A DNA stretch of 64,000 bases, from contig NZ_SJXJ01000020.1 in the NCBI RefSeq assembly GCF_004337695.1, positions 1 to 64,000 on the forward strand, given 5' to 3'. Numbering within the stretch: the first letter of the stretch is position 1; every line of letters starts with the position of its first letter. Source of the stretch: Tenacibaculum sp. M341 (GTDB lineage Bacteria > Bacteroidota > Bacteroidia > Flavobacteriales > Flavobacteriaceae). Below are positions 8,250-16,653 of the stretch, piece after piece. Under the pieces are notes generated by a model, which searched no databases, had not been told where the DNA came from, and saw only the letters and a list, made by a program, of their open reading frames with translations. The translations under genes were made by a program, and so were the position numbers.

Positions 8250-8642
8250 ATGGCAAGTATTTTTACGAAAATAGTTAGTGGAGAAATTCCATCATATAAA
8301 GTAGCAGAGAACGAGGAGTTTTATGCATTTTTAGATATCAATCCAAATGCAAAAGGACACACCTTAGTAATTCCGAAGAAAGAAGAAAACAAACTTTTTG
8401 ATTTATCTAAAGAGGAATACAATAGATTAATGGACTTTAGTTATGATGTTGCAAAAGCAATAGAAAAAACAATACCATGTGAGCGCATTGGAATGAGTGT
8501 AATTGGTTTAGAAGTGCCTCATGTACACGTACATTTAATACCAATTAATGAAATGGATGATATGCGTTTTACAAGAAAAGCAAAATTATCAAATGAAGAG
8601 TTTGTGAGTTTAGCGGAAGGGATTGCTGCTAACTTTGCATAA
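8250..8642 (+). CDS. HIT family nucleotide hydrolase/transferase
   Basis: A 130-residue HIT-superfamily protein of the HinT-like branch. FTKIVSGEIPSYKV at the N-terminus and HVHVHLIPI around residues 91-99 give the histidine triad H-x-H-x-H-x-x. NPNAKGHTLVIPKKE is the conserved strand before it. These small cytosolic proteins hydrolyse nucleoside phosphoramidates or dinucleotides; the exact substrate is not readable. It follows greA, a pairing that I recall as common in this group of bacteria. Confidence 0.92.
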   Translation: MASIFTKIVSGEIPSYKVAENEEFYAFLDINPNAKGHTLVIPKKEENKLFDLSKEEYNRLMDFSYDVAKAIEKTIPCERIGMSVIGLEVPHVHVHLIPINEMDDMRFTRKAKLSNEEFVSLAEGIAANFA

Positions 8643-8654
8643 TATTAGAATAAG

Positions 8655-8701
8655 TTTAGAGAGTTGTTTTTGATACTTATTACAGAAAATAACTCTCTAA
8701 A
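8655..8701. terminator. Terminator between convergent HIT and histidine kinase genes
   Basis: TTTAGAGAGTT (8655-8665) pairs with AACTCTCTAAA (8691-8701), with additional TTTT/AAAA pairing inside. It lies between converging genes and could serve both, though the T-run on + is weak. Confidence 0.6.
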
Positions 8702-8733
8702 AATTAGTCCAAAGTTATTAGTTTGTTGAAGGT

Positions 8734-9879
8734 TTAGTCTTTAAAGAATACAATTTCAAAGGTTGTGCCTTTACCAATTTCAGATTTTAAAACATAGATT
8801 TTTCCTTTGTGATAATCTTCAATAATTCTTTTAGATAAAGATAATCCCAAACCCCAACCTCTTTTTTTAGACGTGTATCCAGGTTTAAAAACTTGTTTGA
8901 AATTTGCTTTAGGAATTCCTTTACCTGTGTCGGTTACTCTTATGACAACCTTATCTGTTTGGTCATAAATAACAACATCTAGTTTACCTTTTCCTGCCAT
9001 TGCATCAATTGCATTTTTAAGCAAGTTTTCAATTACCCAACCAAAAAGTTCATTGTTTAAATCGATAAGAACTTCTTTACTAGAAGTAGAAAAAGAAAAA
9101 TCAACTTGTTTAAAGCTTCTTGTTTGTAAATAATCAAAAGTATCTTTGGTAACAGCTACAATATTATTGCTTTTTAATTGTGGAGAAGAACCAATTTTTG
9201 AAAATCGATTGGCAATTGTTTTTAATCGATCTACATCTTTTTCAATTTCATCAACGTAGGTTTGTTCTATTGGCGCAGTTCTTAAAATGGTAACCCATCC
9301 TAATAAAGAAGATAAAGGAGTCCCTATCTGATGGGCAGTTTCTTTAGCCATACCTGTCCATAATTTATTCTGCTCAGCTATTTTATTAGAATTGAAAAAC
9401 AGAAATATTACAGTTAAAAATAATCCTAAAATAGTGATTAAAGCAATAGGGTAGTAGGTAAGTTTATATAAAAGATCTGAGTTTCTATAGTAAACATACT
9501 CTTTTTGTCCTAGATAATTAATTTCAATTGGTTCGTTTTGCTTTTTCATTATTTCCAACTGTTTCTGAAGGTATAATGGATCTTTAGCTTTTTCAGGATC
9601 TAAATTATGATCTTCACCAATAGTACCACTTTCACTAATTAAAATACAAGGAGTATTATTGTTGTCTAGAATTTTAAATTCAAGATTGGTATACGCGTCT
9701 AAATTCTGATTATTGCTAAGTTCTTCAATGGCAGTAGCAAATAATTCCATTTTAGCACGCTCTTCTTTTTTAAACTTGTTAAAAAAGATAAAAGTATTCC
9801 ATAAAATAAAAGCAACGATACAAAAGGAAAGAGAAATTATGACTTGTTTGTAGCTTAAGGTGTTTTTAATGAAACTCAT
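8734..9879 (-). CDS. Membrane sensor histidine kinase
   Basis: A 381-residue kinase. Transmembrane helices at about 12-33 and 140-163 enclose a roughly 105-residue extracytoplasmic sensor part. The HisKA motif AKETAHQIGTPLSSL has the phospho-accepting His183. The ATPase part shows the N box (NLLKNAIDAM), G1 (DTGKGIP), F box (FKPGYTSK) and G2 (GWGLGLSLSK). No response regulator is adjacent, so it is an orphan kinase. A TATATTTG box (9884-9891 on the minus strand) ends only 4 bp before the ATG, which suggests a leaderless transcript. The signal sensed is unknown. Confidence 0.93.
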   Translation of the reverse strand: MSFIKNTLSYKQVIISLSFCIVAFILWNTFIFFNKFKKEERAKMELFATAIEELSNNQNLDAYTNLEFKILDNNNTPCILISESGTIGEDHNLDPEKAKDPLYLQKQLEIMKKQNEPIEINYLGQKEYVYYRNSDLLYKLTYYPIALITILGLFLTVIFLFFNSNKIAEQNKLWTGMAKETAHQIGTPLSSLLGWVTILRTAPIEQTYVDEIEKDVDRLKTIANRFSKIGSSPQLKSNNIVAVTKDTFDYLQTRSFKQVDFSFSTSSKEVLIDLNNELFGWVIENLLKNAIDAMAGKGKLDVVIYDQTDKVVIRVTDTGKGIPKANFKQVFKPGYTSKKRGWGLGLSLSKRIIEDYHKGKIYVLKSEIGKGTTFEIVFFKD

Positions 9880-9967
9880 TTTCCAAATATAAACTATTCT
9901 TTTATCAATAACATTATTGACAAAAGCGTAGTATATTTACATAACCATTTTTTTTAAAAAGAATTTT

Positions 9968-10828
9968 ATGTTAAGTATAGATCCTAAAGAGATTTCTACG
10001 GGAAAATTACATCAATATTTACTAGGAGCAGTAGCTCCTAGACCCATTGCTTTTGCAAGCACCATAGATAAAGAAGGGAATCCGAATTTATCGCCATTTA
10101 GCTTTTTTAATGTATTTGGAGCAAATCCGCCAATAATGATTTTTTCTCCAGCTAGAAGCGTAAGAAATAATACCACAAAACATACGTTAGATAATTCAGA
10201 AGAGACAAAGGAAGTTGTTATTAATGTTGTGAACTATGATATTGTTCAACAAATGTCTTTAAGTAGTACCATGTATCCGAAAGGAGTAAATGAATTTGAA
10301 AAAGCAGGTTTAACCATGTTGCCTTCAGATGTTGTAAAACCTTTTAGAGTTGCAGAATCTCCAGTTCAGTTTGAATGTAAAGTAAATGATATTATTTACA
10401 CAGGAAATGAAGGAGGTGCAGGAAACTTGATTGTTTGTGAAGTAGTAAAAATACATATAAACGAAGAGGTGTTAAATGAGGAAGGATTAATTGATCAGCA
10501 CAAAATAGATTTAGTAGCAAGAGCAGGTGGAAGTTATTATTCAAGGGCAAGAGATGGTTTCTTTGAAATACCAAAACCAATTTCTACTTTAGGAATGGGA
10601 ATAGATCAAATGCCTGAAAATATTAAGAATAGTACCGTTTTAACAGGTAATAACTTAGGAATGTTAGGTAATGTAGAAGAATTACCTTTACAAGAAAGTG
10701 TTGATAACTTTGCGAAAGAACATCCTGAATTGGTGAATGTTTCAGAAGAAAAAAAGCATACATTTGCACAGGAATATTTATTAAAGAACGACGTAGAAAG
10801 TGCCTGGAAAGTACTTTTAATTAAATAA
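9968..10828 (+). CDS. Flavin reductase-like, FMN-binding split-barrel protein
   Basis: A 286-residue protein. The opening GAVAPRPIAFASTIDKEGNPNLSPFSFFN is the hallmark flavin-binding segment of the flavin reductase-like family, followed by PPIMIFSPARSVRNNTTKHT. The core barrel occupies residues 1-200; the C-terminal about 80 residues are an extension seen in this subgroup. It probably binds FMN and may reduce flavin or another substrate. It is 9 bp upstream of a DUF3127 gene on the same strand, so the two are probably co-transcribed. The physiological substrate is unknown. Confidence 0.88.
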   Translation: MLSIDPKEISTGKLHQYLLGAVAPRPIAFASTIDKEGNPNLSPFSFFNVFGANPPIMIFSPARSVRNNTTKHTLDNSEETKEVVINVVNYDIVQQMSLSSTMYPKGVNEFEKAGLTMLPSDVVKPFRVAESPVQFECKVNDIIYTGNEGGAGNLIVCEVVKIHINEEVLNEEGLIDQHKIDLVARAGGSYYSRARDGFFEIPKPISTLGMGIDQMPENIKNSTVLTGNNLGMLGNVEELPLQESVDNFAKEHPELVNVSEEKKHTFAQEYLLKNDVESAWKVLLIK

Positions 10829-10837
10829 GATAAGATT

Positions 10838-11203
10838 ATGGAAGTTATAGGGAAGATTAAACTTATTAGCGAGACGCAAACATTTGGTAGTAACGGTTTT
10901 AGAAAAAGAGAGTTAGTAGTAACTACTGACGAGCAATATCCGCAAATGTTAATGATTGAATTCATTCAAGACAAGTGTGATTTGTTAAATAGTTTTCAAG
11001 TAGGACAAGATGTGAAGGTTTCTATTAACTTAAGAGGTAGAGAATGGATTAATCCAGAAGGTGTTGCTAAGTATTTTAACTCTATTCAAGGATGGAGAAT
11101 AGAAAATTTACAACAAGGAGCTCCACAAAATTTACCTCCAGTAGATCAATTTCAGCCTGCACCAGACTTAAATGAAAATGAGCCTGATGATTTACCATTC
11201 TAA
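10838..11203 (+). CDS. DUF3127 protein (OB-fold-like, single-strand-binding-like)
   Basis: A 121-residue protein matching the DUF3127 pattern. It starts EVIGKIKLISETQTFGSNGFRKRELVV; the middle LLNSFQVGQDVKVSINLRGREW reads as OB-fold strands, and an acidic tail ends in DDLPF. An OB core with an acidic DD-x-x-P-F tip resembles SSB-type proteins, whose acidic tail recruits partners. DNA binding is an inference. It is tightly linked to the flavin reductase-like gene and followed by a terminator. Confidence 0.82.
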   Translation: MEVIGKIKLISETQTFGSNGFRKRELVVTTDEQYPQMLMIEFIQDKCDLLNSFQVGQDVKVSINLRGREWINPEGVAKYFNSIQGWRIENLQQGAPQNLPPVDQFQPAPDLNENEPDDLPF

Positions 11204-11264
11204 ATAGATTTTAGTTATGAGCTAGTTGAATAGAAATATTCGATTAGTTTTATTCTTATACATT

Positions 11265-11308
11265 AAAAACCACAAGTAGCTTATTTAATAAATACTTGTG
11301 GTTTTTTT
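11265..11308 (+). terminator. Intrinsic terminator after the DUF3127 gene
   Basis: AAAAACCACAAGTA (11265-11278) pairs perfectly with TACTTGTGGTTTTT (11293-11306), with T's following. Confidence 0.88.
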
Positions 11309-11338
11309 ATACAGTTATAATTGATTTACAGATATGAA

Positions 11339-11375
11339 AAAACTCCCAAATAAATTAATTTTATTTGGGAGTTTT
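11339..11375 (-). terminator. Intrinsic terminator after asnB
   Basis: AAAACTCCCAAATAAA (11339-11354) pairs perfectly with TTTATTTGGGAGTTTT (11360-11375). Positioned 25 bp past the asnB stop, with T-rich sequence on the minus strand. Confidence 0.85.
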
Positions 11376-11400
11376 ACACTAAAATATATCAATAAATGAA

Positions 11401-13062
11401 TTAATATGCGTCTTCGTGTACCATTTTTATAGCACGACCACTTGGTTCGTTTTGGTTTCTAAAACTTTCATCCCATGCCAATGCTGTAGGAGTACTACAA
11501 GCAATAGAAGGTACAGATGGAACTGTTAATGCAGCTGTTTCACTTGGAAAATGCTCTTCAAAAATAGAACGATAATAGTATTCTTCTTTTGCTCTTGGTG
11601 TTTGTGTAGGGAATCTGTGTGCAGCGCTAGCCATCATTTCATCAGTAACAGCTGTATCAACTAACTCTTTTAAAGTATCAATCCAGTTGTAACCAACACC
11701 ATCAGAGAATTGCTCTTTTTGTCTCCAAGCTACTTCTTTTGGTAAATAACTTTCAAAAGCTTTACGTAATACCCATTTTTCCATTCGTTCACCGTTGATC
11801 ATTTTATCTTCAGGGTTAATTCTCATGGCAACATCCATAAATTCTTTGTCCAAAAATGGAACACGTCCTTCAATTCCCCATGCCATTAAACTTTTGTTAG
11901 CACGTAAACAATCGTACTGATATAATTTATCTAATTTACGTACAGTTTCTTTATGGAATTCCTCTGCGCTTGGTGCTTTGTGGAAGTATAAATATCCTCC
12001 AAAAATTTCATCAGCACCTTCACCAGATAATACCATTTTTATTCCCATTGATTTAATAACACGTGCCATTAAATACATTGGAGTAGAGGCTCTAATTGTT
12101 GTAATATCGTAGGTTTCTAAGTTGTAGATTACATCACGAATAGCATCCAATCCTTCTTGAATAGTAAAGGTAATTTCATGATGAATTGTTCCAATATGAT
12201 CAGATACTTTTTTAGCAGCAGCTAAATCTGGAGATCCTTCTAAACCAATTGAAAAAGAATGTAATTGCGGATACCAAGCCTCATCTTTATCATCACTTTC
12301 TACACGTTTTGATGCATATTTTTTTGCAATAGCAGAAGTAATAGAAGAATCTAATCCACCAGATAATAATACACCATAAGGTACATCACTCATTAATTGA
12401 CGGTGAACAGCAGCATCTAATGCGTCATGAAGTTCATCAATACTAGTTTGATTTTCTTTTACAGCTTGATATTCCATCCAATCTCTAGAATACCAACGTT
12501 GTAAACCGTCTTCTCTTGTGTAGTAGTGTCCTGGAGGAAATACTTCTATTTTATTACAAACGCCCTCTAAAGCTTTTAATTCAGAAGCAACGTAAAAAGT
12601 ACCTTTTTTATCCCATCCCATATATAAAGGAATAATTCCCATATGATCTCTGGCAACTAAATATTCATCAGTTTTAGCATCATAAACAGCAAATCCAAAT
12701 ATTCCATTTAACTCGTCTAAAAACTCAACTCCTTTTTCTTCATATAATGCGATAATAACCTCACAGTCAGATTTTGTTTGAAACTCATATTTATCATCAA
12801 ATTGTTGTCTTAATTCTTGATGATTGTATATTTCACCATTAGCAGCTAATACAAACCTTCTATCTTTACTAAATAAAGGTTGTTGTCCAGAAGTAGGGTC
12901 TACAATAGCCAGTCTTTCATGAGCCATGATTGTTTTATCGTCACTGTAAATTCCACTCCAATCTGGACCTCTATGTCTAATCTTTTTAGACATTTCTAAA
13001 ATTTGAGGTCTTAAAGCTGCCGTTTTTTCTTTTAGGTCAAAAGCACAAACAATTCCACACAT
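11401..13062 (-). CDS. asnB: Asparagine synthetase B, glutamine-hydrolysing
   Basis: A 553-residue protein, matching the class II family length. Cys2 (MCGIVCAF) is the glutaminase nucleophile; RHRGPDWSG and ANGEIYNH complete the N-terminal Ntn amidotransferase domain (about 1-200). The synthetase domain has the ATP-pyrophosphatase motif LLSGGLDSS near residue 233 and the LSGEGADEIFGGY segment. It makes asparagine from aspartate, glutamine and ATP in the cytosol. A 234-bp gap separates it from the divergent GH9 gene; only AT-rich sequence and no clear promoter is visible there. Confidence 0.96.
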   Translation of the reverse strand: MCGIVCAFDLKEKTAALRPQILEMSKKIRHRGPDWSGIYSDDKTIMAHERLAIVDPTSGQQPLFSKDRRFVLAANGEIYNHQELRQQFDDKYEFQTKSDCEVIIALYEEKGVEFLDELNGIFGFAVYDAKTDEYLVARDHMGIIPLYMGWDKKGTFYVASELKALEGVCNKIEVFPPGHYYTREDGLQRWYSRDWMEYQAVKENQTSIDELHDALDAAVHRQLMSDVPYGVLLSGGLDSSITSAIAKKYASKRVESDDKDEAWYPQLHSFSIGLEGSPDLAAAKKVSDHIGTIHHEITFTIQEGLDAIRDVIYNLETYDITTIRASTPMYLMARVIKSMGIKMVLSGEGADEIFGGYLYFHKAPSAEEFHKETVRKLDKLYQYDCLRANKSLMAWGIEGRVPFLDKEFMDVAMRINPEDKMINGERMEKWVLRKAFESYLPKEVAWRQKEQFSDGVGYNWIDTLKELVDTAVTDEMMASAAHRFPTQTPRAKEEYYYRSIFEEHFPSETAALTVPSVPSIACSTPTALAWDESFRNQNEPSGRAIKMVHEDAY

Positions 13063-13296
13063 ATCTATATCTTTTAATTTTATCTTTCAGTTTTAATTAT
13101 GGTTCAAATTACCGTATTATGGTTTTAAATAAAAACATAAAAACAAAAAACAGTTACATATTGTTGTTTTTTAGTTGTTATTTGTTTTTTAATGTTACTT
13201 TTTTAAGGAGTTTGTGTGAATTGAATTAAAGTTTGACATATTTTAATGTCTTTTTTGTTTTAAATTGTAAAAATTATTGAACAAATGATATAAACA

Positions 13297-15000
13297 ATGA
13301 AAATATTAAAGTCTCTATTGTTTCTTTTAGCAATTCAGATAAGTGCTCAGCAAGTTGAAGATAAAATAGACATCAGAATAAATCAACTAGGTTATACTTT
13401 GGGTAAAACCAAGCTTATTTCATTAAATGCGTCTTCAAATGTTTTTCCTGTTAACTATAAAATAAAGGATAACAAAGGCGAGATAATTAAATCGGGTACA
13501 ATACTAAAAGGAAATCTTTGGAAAGACGCTAACGAATATGTTGGGCAAATCGATTTTTCAGAGGTAAACAAAGAAGGTAAGTATGTTGTTTCAGTAAATA
13601 ATCAGCAAAAAGAGTTTTCAATTGGTTCTTCAGTTTATACAGAAGCAGTAGATGATGTTTTTAAATACTATTACTATAATAGATCAGGGATTGAAATAGA
13701 ACCTGAGTTTGCTGGTAAATGGTCTAGACCATTGGCTATGATGGATGATAAAATAAAAGTGCATGTATCGGCAGCTACCAAAGAAAGACCAGAAGGAACT
13801 ATTATTAATGGTTCAAAAGGTTGGTACGACGCTGGAGATTATAATAAGTATGTTGTAAACAGCGGTATTAGTACCTATACATTATTAAGTGCTTATGAGA
13901 ATTTTCCTGAGTATTTTAAAAACAAAAAATTTAATATTCCAGAATCTAACAATGATCTTCCAGATATTTTAGATGAAGTAATTTGGAATTTAGATTGGAT
14001 GCTGTTAATGCAAGACCCGAATGATGGGGGAGTGTATCATAAATTAACAGGATTAAATTTTTCTGGAGTTGTAATGCCTAAAGCATATAATTTAGATAGA
14101 TATGTTGTAAAGAAAAGTACTGGAGCTGCTTTGAATTTTGCAGCAGTAACAGCTATGGCAGCAAGAATTTTTTCAGAATTTAAAAAAGAAAAACCAAATT
14201 ATAGTAAAAGATTGTTAGAGGCTTCAAAGAAAGCCTATGAATGGGCTAAAAAAAATCCAGAAGCATATTATTTGAATCCTAAAGGAGTGAAAACTGGACA
14301 ATATGAAGACGATAATGTTCTTGGGGAGTTTCAATGGGCTGCTGTTGAGTTGTTTATTACTACTAAAAAGAATATCTATAAAAAAGATATCAATATAAAA
14401 AGTATATCTAATGAAGTGCCTTGGTGGAAAGATGCTAGTGCATTAGCATTATATTCTATCACAAATTTTAAAAATCAATTAAAAAAAGATGTAAATGTTT
14501 CGTTAGCGGAAAAAAAGTTATTAGCAAAAGCAAAGGAATTAAAGAAAAGTGTAGAGAAGTCTCCTATGAGAATTGCAATGACTACTCCTGATTATGTTTG
14601 GGGGAGTAATGGTGTTGCCGGAAACCAATTAATGTATTTAATGAAAGCGTATGAAATATCTAAAAAGGCCTCTTTTTTAGACGCTGTTTTTGTTGGTATG
14701 GATTATTTAGTTGGAAGAAATGGATTAGGAGTTTCTTTTATTACAGGGATTGGTACAAACGCTGCTAAAAATCCACATCACAGAATCTCTGAAGCAGATG
14801 ACATAAAAGAAGCAGTGCCAGGTATGGTTGTTGGTGGTCCACAACCAGGACAGCAAGATAAATGTAAGTATCCAAGTACCTATGCCGCTAAATCATATTC
14901 CGATACTTGGTGCTCATATGCATCAAACGAAGTAACAATTAATTGGAATGCTCCAATGGTTTATGTTATGAGTGCTTTGAATTTTACTGAAACTAAATAA
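13297..15000 (+). CDS. Secreted glycoside hydrolase family 9 (endoglucanase-like)
   Basis: A 567-residue protein with an N-terminal signal (MKILKSLLFLLAIQISAQ). Residues about 24-108 form the Ig-like CelD N-terminal domain (RINQLGYTLGKTK). The GH9 alpha/alpha barrel follows: GWYDAGDYNKYV with the DAGD catalytic/base pair at 178-181, HHRISEADD near 490, and SNEVTINWNAP with the likely acid Glu545. Family members cleave beta-1,4-glucans or related oligosaccharides. No carbohydrate-binding module or Por sorting domain is seen. It lies just upstream of the trp leader, with only about 16 bp before the trp -33 box and no terminator, so read-through into trp is possible. Confidence 0.9.
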   Translation: MKILKSLLFLLAIQISAQQVEDKIDIRINQLGYTLGKTKLISLNASSNVFPVNYKIKDNKGEIIKSGTILKGNLWKDANEYVGQIDFSEVNKEGKYVVSVNNQQKEFSIGSSVYTEAVDDVFKYYYYNRSGIEIEPEFAGKWSRPLAMMDDKIKVHVSAATKERPEGTIINGSKGWYDAGDYNKYVVNSGISTYTLLSAYENFPEYFKNKKFNIPESNNDLPDILDEVIWNLDWMLLMQDPNDGGVYHKLTGLNFSGVVMPKAYNLDRYVVKKSTGAALNFAAVTAMAARIFSEFKKEKPNYSKRLLEASKKAYEWAKKNPEAYYLNPKGVKTGQYEDDNVLGEFQWAAVELFITTKKNIYKKDINIKSISNEVPWWKDASALALYSITNFKNQLKKDVNVSLAEKKLLAKAKELKKSVEKSPMRIAMTTPDYVWGSNGVAGNQLMYLMKAYEISKKASFLDAVFVGMDYLVGRNGLGVSFITGIGTNAAKNPHHRISEADDIKEAVPGMVVGGPQPGQQDKCKYPSTYAAKSYSDTWCSYASNEVTINWNAPMVYVMSALNFTETK

Positions 15001-15016
15001 AAAAGAGAAAAAAAAT

Positions 15017-15047
15017 TTGGACAAAATAAAATGACTTTATAAATTTG
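15017..15047 (+). promoter_or_regulatory. trp operon promoter, Bacteroidota type
   Basis: TTG (15017-15019), 20 bases, then TAAATTTG (15040-15047). The -7 box ends only 6 bp before the leader-peptide ATG at 15054, so the transcript probably begins at or within a few bases of that ATG. Confidence 0.75.
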
Positions 15048-15053
15048 TTGCAA

Positions 15054-15107
15054 ATGAAAACGATACAATTAAATAACTGGTGGTGGAAATCTCTTAACTT
15101 ACGTTAG
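15054..15107 (+). CDS. trpL: trp leader peptide with three consecutive Trp codons
   Basis: The short frame encodes MKTIQLNNWWWKSLNLR, 17 residues with three Trp in a row at codons 9-11, then TAG. Runs of the regulated amino acid followed by a switchable RNA structure define ribosome-mediated attenuation. The peptide lies between the trp promoter and a strong terminator upstream of trpE. Low charged Trp-tRNA would stall the ribosome on TGG TGG TGG (15078-15086). There is essentially no room for a ribosome-binding site, so initiation is probably leaderless. Confidence 0.9.
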   Translation: MKTIQLNNWWWKSLNLR

Positions 15108-15173
15108 TGAGACCATCTTGTTATGTATATATAATAACTAAAAAGGCTTATCTCATGATAAGCCTTTTTTTTT
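15090..15173 (+). promoter_or_regulatory. trp attenuator: pause hairpin, antiterminator and terminator
   Basis: Three mutually exclusive pairings can be drawn. The 1:2 stem is TCTCTTAAC (15090-15098) with GTTAGTGAGA (15103-15112), one bulge. The antiterminator is TTA-GTGAGA (15104-15112) with TCTCAT-(GA)-TAA (15151-15161). The terminator is AAAAGGCTTATC (15141-15152) with GATAAGCCTTTT (15157-15168), 12 bp perfect, loop TCAT, then T's. A ribosome stalled on the Trp codons covers segment 1, frees GTGAGA to pair with the terminator loop and opens the operon. This is the classical enteric logic with unrelated sequence. Confidence 0.85.
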
Positions 15174-15187
15174 GAACAAATTGAAAA

Positions 15188-16579
15188 ATGACACCAATAA
15201 AATTTAAAACACAAACTAAACAAAAGATTTCAGATACGGTTACTCCAGTAGGATTGTATCTTCGTTTAAGAGATAAATATCCGAATACATTATTGTTAGA
15301 AAGTTCTGATTATCATAGTAAAGAAGAGAGTTATTCTTTTATTTGTATAGAGCCAATGGTGTCTTTTGTAGCTGATAAAGATGAGTTTTCAATATCGGTA
15401 AAAAACAAAGAGGTAAAAAGAAGTAATATTGGAAGAAATTTTGATGCTTTATTCAATGATTTTACCAATTTAATTGATTTAGATTGCGATGAAAACTTGA
15501 AACCTTTTAATGGTTTGTATGGATATACTACTTTTGATAGTGTTCAGTATTTTGAAACTATTACTTTAGATAATCCTGATGCTCCATCTGCAATACCAAT
15601 GATGCAGTATAGTTTTTACAGATTCATTATTGCTATTAATCATTTTAATGATGAAATGCAATTAATCGAAAACTTACAAGAAGGAGAGGCTTCTCGTTTA
15701 AAAGAAATAGAAACAATTATTGAAGCACAGGCTTTTAATACACAAAAGTTTGAAATAGAAGGATTAGAAACTTCAAATGTTACTAGTAAAGAGTTTATAG
15801 AGAATGTGAGAAAGGCAAAATCTCACTGTAAACGAGGAGATGTTTTTCAATTAGTTTTATCACGTCAATTTCAACAATCATTTAAAGGAGATGAGTTTAA
15901 TGTGTATAGAGCATTACGATCTATCAATCCATCACCTTATTTATTCTACTTTGATTATGGAAGTTTTAAATTAATGGGGTCTTCACCAGAAGCTCAAATT
16001 AAAATAAACAAAGGAAAAGCCATAATAAATCCGATCGCTGGTACTTTCAGAAGAACAGGAGATATGGCAGAAGATATAAAGTTAGGTAAAAAATTATCTG
16101 ACGATAAGAAAGAAACAGCTGAACATGTAATGTTAGTTGACTTAGCTAGAAACGACTTAAGTAAGCATGCAGAAAATGTGACTGTTGAGGTATTTAAAGA
16201 AGTACAATATTTTAGTCATGTAATACATTTAGTATCTACAGTTCAAGGAGAAATAAAAGGAGATCCAATTAAAATTGTTGGAGATACTTTTCCTGCGGGA
16301 ACTTTAAGTGGAGCACCAAAATACAAGGCAATGGAGTTAATCAATAAATATGAAAACCAATCTAGAGGTTTTTATGGTGGTGCTGTAGGAATTTTAGGAT
16401 TAAACGGCGATGTGAATTTGGCAATTGGAATTAGATCGTTTGTAAGTAAAAATAATGTGTTGTACTACCAAGCAGGAGCAGGAATTGTAATTCATTCAGA
16501 TGAAGAAAAAGAATTACAAGAAGTAAATAATAAACTAGCAGCTTTAAAGAAAGCATTGATTTTAGCAGAGAAAATATAA
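15188..16579 (+). CDS. trpE: Anthranilate synthase component I
   Basis: A 463-residue chorismate-binding enzyme; makes anthranilate from chorismate with TrpG supplying ammonia. The C-terminal chorismate domain is clear: FQLVLSRQF, GSSPEAQIKI, NPIAGTFRRTGD, HVMLVDLARNDL, TFPAGTLSGAPK, and YYQAGAGIVIHSDEEKE near the end. It starts 15 bp after the attenuator T-run and heads the structural genes. The N-terminal part carries the family's LLESSDYHSKEESYSF segment, associated with feedback binding of Trp. Confidence 0.96.
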   Translation: MTPIKFKTQTKQKISDTVTPVGLYLRLRDKYPNTLLLESSDYHSKEESYSFICIEPMVSFVADKDEFSISVKNKEVKRSNIGRNFDALFNDFTNLIDLDCDENLKPFNGLYGYTTFDSVQYFETITLDNPDAPSAIPMMQYSFYRFIIAINHFNDEMQLIENLQEGEASRLKEIETIIEAQAFNTQKFEIEGLETSNVTSKEFIENVRKAKSHCKRGDVFQLVLSRQFQQSFKGDEFNVYRALRSINPSPYLFYFDYGSFKLMGSSPEAQIKINKGKAIINPIAGTFRRTGDMAEDIKLGKKLSDDKKETAEHVMLVDLARNDLSKHAENVTVEVFKEVQYFSHVIHLVSTVQGEIKGDPIKIVGDTFPAGTLSGAPKYKAMELINKYENQSRGFYGGAVGILGLNGDVNLAIGIRSFVSKNNVLYYQAGAGIVIHSDEEKELQEVNNKLAALKKALILAEKI

Positions 16580-16594
16580 ACAGTATTAAGTAAA

Positions 16595-16625
16595 AAGTAT
16601 TAAGACATAAGTTTGGTCTTAATAC
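16595..16625. repeat. Hairpin-forming repeat in the trpE-trpG gap
   Basis: AGTATTAAGAC (16595-16605) is the exact inverse of GTCTTAATACT (16615-16625) with a 9-nt loop. Related bits (AGTATTAAGT at 16581, TCAATACTT at 16639) flank it, so the 74-bp gap is mostly repeat. No T-run follows, so it is not a terminator; it may stabilise or process the mRNA. Confidence 0.6.
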
Positions 16626-16653
16626 TCAGTGCTAAGTACTCAATACTTAAAAA

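Noticed and set aside
13232-13258. GACAT...ATGTC hairpin followed by T's upstream of the GH9 gene
   Set aside because: The stem is only 5 bp of mostly AT pairs, and AT-rich leaders give this by chance; no leader ORF or aptamer accompanies it.
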